This document shows positions 62,264 through 64,000 of a stretch of DNA of 64,000 nucleotides, piece after piece (the first letter of the stretch is position 1; the number at the start of each line of letters is the position of its first letter). Source of the stretch: QZKY01 sp942492925 (GTDB lineage: Bacteria > Pseudomonadota > Gammaproteobacteria > Burkholderiales > Burkholderiaceae_D); assembly GCA_942492925.1 (NCBI GenBank), contig OW818641.1, positions 1,488,001 through 1,552,000 of the forward strand. Reading direction: 5' to 3'. The notes beneath the pieces were generated by a model. It was not told the DNA's origin and made no database searches. It saw nothing but the letters and a program-made list of their open reading frames with translations. Made by a program: the position numbers and the translations under genes.

Positions 62264-64000
62264 TCAATGTTGCCAAAGAATATGCGCTGCTTCCAGCGGG
62301 ACCGCTACACCTTCAAAATACGGAACGATGCGCGCCGTGTAATCGAATGGACGACGCGTGGCTGGCACACGCGCCCGGTAAGCAAAACCGTTCGCGGTCC
62401 CAATCAATGGCCCCACCCGCGTCATTTCTTGCTGAACCAAAGGCAAGTCGCCGGATCCATTGGCATACAGTTCAACACGAATGGCGTCCGGATTCACATC
62501 ACCAAGATAGACCTGCACATCGAAAAGATGCATGTCCTGCTCGGTTTGAACGCTGACTTGACCAAACCATTGTTGACTCCAGCATGCATCCAGTTGACGA
62601 CGCCAATCCACCAATCTCTTGCCAAATTCACCATTACCCTCCGCCCGCTGACGATAGGCAAATGCTGCAGGCAAATAATATTTTTTCGTGTATTCCTGCA
62701 AAGATCGGCAGGTTGAAAAATAAGGTGTCAGATGGGCCATGCTTTCGCGCATACGTGCGACCCACGCCGTGGGAATGCCATGCTCGTTTCGCGTATAAAA
62801 CTCAGGAATCACTTCTTGTTCAAGCAAGTTGTACAACTCTTCCGCGTCACCATCATCCCAGGAGCTATCGTGCTCCCCGCCATCGCCTAAAGCCCATCCC
62901 ACTTCCGGAGAATAGGCTTCTGCCCACCACCCATCCAGCACGGACAAATTCAGCCCACCGTTGACCAGCACTTTCATGCCACTGGTGCCGCACGCTTCCC
63001 AGGGCCGTCGTGGCGTGTTCACCCAGACATCCACGCCTTGCACCAGTCGCTCTCCTAAGTGCATGTCGTAATCGCTCAAAAAAATGATGCGGTGACGGGC
63101 ATCCGGCCGACGAATAAATTCAATCCACTCTTTGATCATGGCTTGGCCCGCGACATCATCCGGATGCGCCTTGCCTGCAATGATGATTTGCATCGGTCTT
63201 TCCGAGTGATTCATTAAACGCAATAATCTCTCTGGATCCTGCAACAACAGATTGGGACGTTTGTAAGAGGCAAAGCGGCGCGCAAATCCTACCGTCAAGA
63301 CATTCGGATCAAATAAATGCCGCGCAGCCTCAACATCGTTGGCTGGTGCGCCAGCGGTCGTTAACTGCCGCGCCAAACGATCGCGCGCATAAGTAACCAG
63401 CGACGCCCGGGCTGCACTGCGAAACCGCCAGAACGATTCGTCCGGCAGTTTTTGCATATTTTCCTCCAGGCGCTGCGTCGTCCCCAGCCAACGTTCTTTC
63501 CCGTTGACTTCCGTCCACAGCACGTCTGCCTCGGGAGAATCCCAGGTTGGCGTATGAATACCATTCGTCACATGCCCCACCGGAACTTGATCTTCGGGCC
63601 AGCGGGGAAAGAGCGGATGAAACAGATGGCGACTGACTCTGCCATGTAAGCGGCTCACCGCATTGACCGCGCTGCTGCAACGAATGGCGAGATAAGCCAT
63701 GTTGAAAAACTCGGATGGATCGTGACGGTTTTCACGTCCCAGTGCAAGCAAGGCTTCAAAGGAAATCCCCAACTCCTTGGTCGCATAACACCCCAAACAG
63801 TGTTCCACCAAAGCTGGGTCAAAGCGATCAAATCCGGCATCGACTGCGGTGTGCGTCGTAAAAATATTGCCTGCACGTGTCACGGTCAAGGCCACATCGA
63901 AAGGCGACCCTGTCGCGCTCATATAACTACGCGCGCGCTCCAGCACCGCGAGCGCGGCGTGCCCTTCATTAAGATGACACACTTCCGGATTAATCCCCAA
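62264..64000 (-). CDS. glgP: Alpha-glucan phosphorylase, GlgP (DUF3417-type), partial
   Basis: Releases glucose 1-phosphate from glycogen or maltodextrins using pyridoxal phosphate. The C-terminal 578 residues are visible; the start lies beyond the window (full proteins of this type are about 830-860 residues). Motifs: CHLNEGHAALAVLERAR, GHVTNGIHTPTWDSP, TVGFARRFASYKR, IIIAGKAHPDD and the PLP-lysine region PWEACGTSGMKVLVNGGLN followed by LDGWWAEAY. These are features of the short, Thermotoga/Mycobacterium-type glucan phosphorylase rather than enteric GlgP. Confidence 0.93.
   Translation of the reverse strand: MGINPEVCHLNEGHAALAVLERARSYMSATGSPFDVALTVTRAGNIFTTHTAVDAGFDRFDPALVEHCLGCYATKELGISFEALLALGRENRHDPSEFFNMAYLAIRCSSAVNAVSRLHGRVSRHLFHPLFPRWPEDQVPVGHVTNGIHTPTWDSPEADVLWTEVNGKERWLGTTQRLEENMQKLPDESFWRFRSAARASLVTYARDRLARQLTTAGAPANDVEAARHLFDPNVLTVGFARRFASYKRPNLLLQDPERLLRLMNHSERPMQIIIAGKAHPDDVAGQAMIKEWIEFIRRPDARHRIIFLSDYDMHLGERLVQGVDVWVNTPRRPWEACGTSGMKVLVNGGLNLSVLDGWWAEAYSPEVGWALGDGGEHDSSWDDGDAEELYNLLEQEVIPEFYTRNEHGIPTAWVARMRESMAHLTPYFSTCRSLQEYTKKYYLPAAFAYRQRAEGNGEFGKRLVDWRRQLDACWSQQWFGQVSVQTEQDMHLFDVQVYLGDVNPDAIRVELYANGSGDLPLVQQEMTRVGPLIGTANGFAYRARVPATRRPFDYTARIVPYFEGVAVPLEAAHILWQH

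Overview
The window looks like chromosomal DNA of a betaproteobacterium of the order Burkholderiales, most likely Oxalobacteraceae (Herminiimonas-like). This is inferred from family resemblance and gene order (pyrG-kdsA-eno-ftsB; glnA, a DUF4124 gene, then ntrB-ntrC; rne-rluC-HAD-sppA); no database search was possible. It is mostly housekeeping DNA with several accessory patches. No CRISPR array, prophage, insertion sequence or rRNA operon was seen.

Region by region. 1-4.2 kb (minus): nth (cut by the window edge) coupled to an orphan soluble RnfB-like ferredoxin, a 30-base palindrome with an unrecognised gene beside it, fdxA with a ferredoxin-NADP reductase, and an FKBP prolyl isomerase. 4.2-11.2 kb (plus): a CinA-N-like protein, an exported protein of unknown function, and the nitrogen-control block glnA / DUF4124 / ntrB / ntrC with a readable sigma-54 promoter and NtrC sites in front of glnA. 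11.2-15.5 kb (minus): trmO, a radical SAM protein, an unrecognised protein, a large FAD oxidoreductase and a small protein. 15.6-18.4 kb (plus): an exported VanX-type dipeptidase, rmuC and an unrecognised gene. 18.4-24.3 kb (minus): rne followed by the molybdenum cofactor genes moaA, mobA and moeA. 24.9-27.6 kb (plus): rluC, a HAD phosphatase and sppA with overlapping ends.

27.8-36.8 kb is accessory. It holds a Cys-rich small protein, a gene-poor stretch with coding debris, a four-gene envelope cluster (COG3014 lipoprotein, YcfL, LpoB and a fourth exported protein), then on the minus strand a response regulator, a histidine kinase with a Pro/His-rich sensor loop, and a five-EF-hand protein with an internal duplication resembling XopAW-type calcium-binding proteins. 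Two very small genes lie divergent from them. 36.9-41.7 kb is a YhiI-RbbA-YhhJ-type ABC export system, followed by an MFS exporter on the other strand.

43.2-47.4 kb holds a 50-residue gene and an ArsR-type regulator in front of an LplT-Aas lysophospholipid recycling pair. 47.4-57.2 kb is bounded by two tRNA-Leu genes (UAA, plus; UAG, minus) and holds a GlcG-like gene and recC-recB-recD. recC is intact, while recB and recD are full length but broken by two tight clusters of single-base frame shifts. 57.3-64 kb holds a DUF4124 gene (plus) and, on the minus strand, an alpha-glucan phosphorylase (cut by the window edge), pyrG, kdsA, eno and ftsB.
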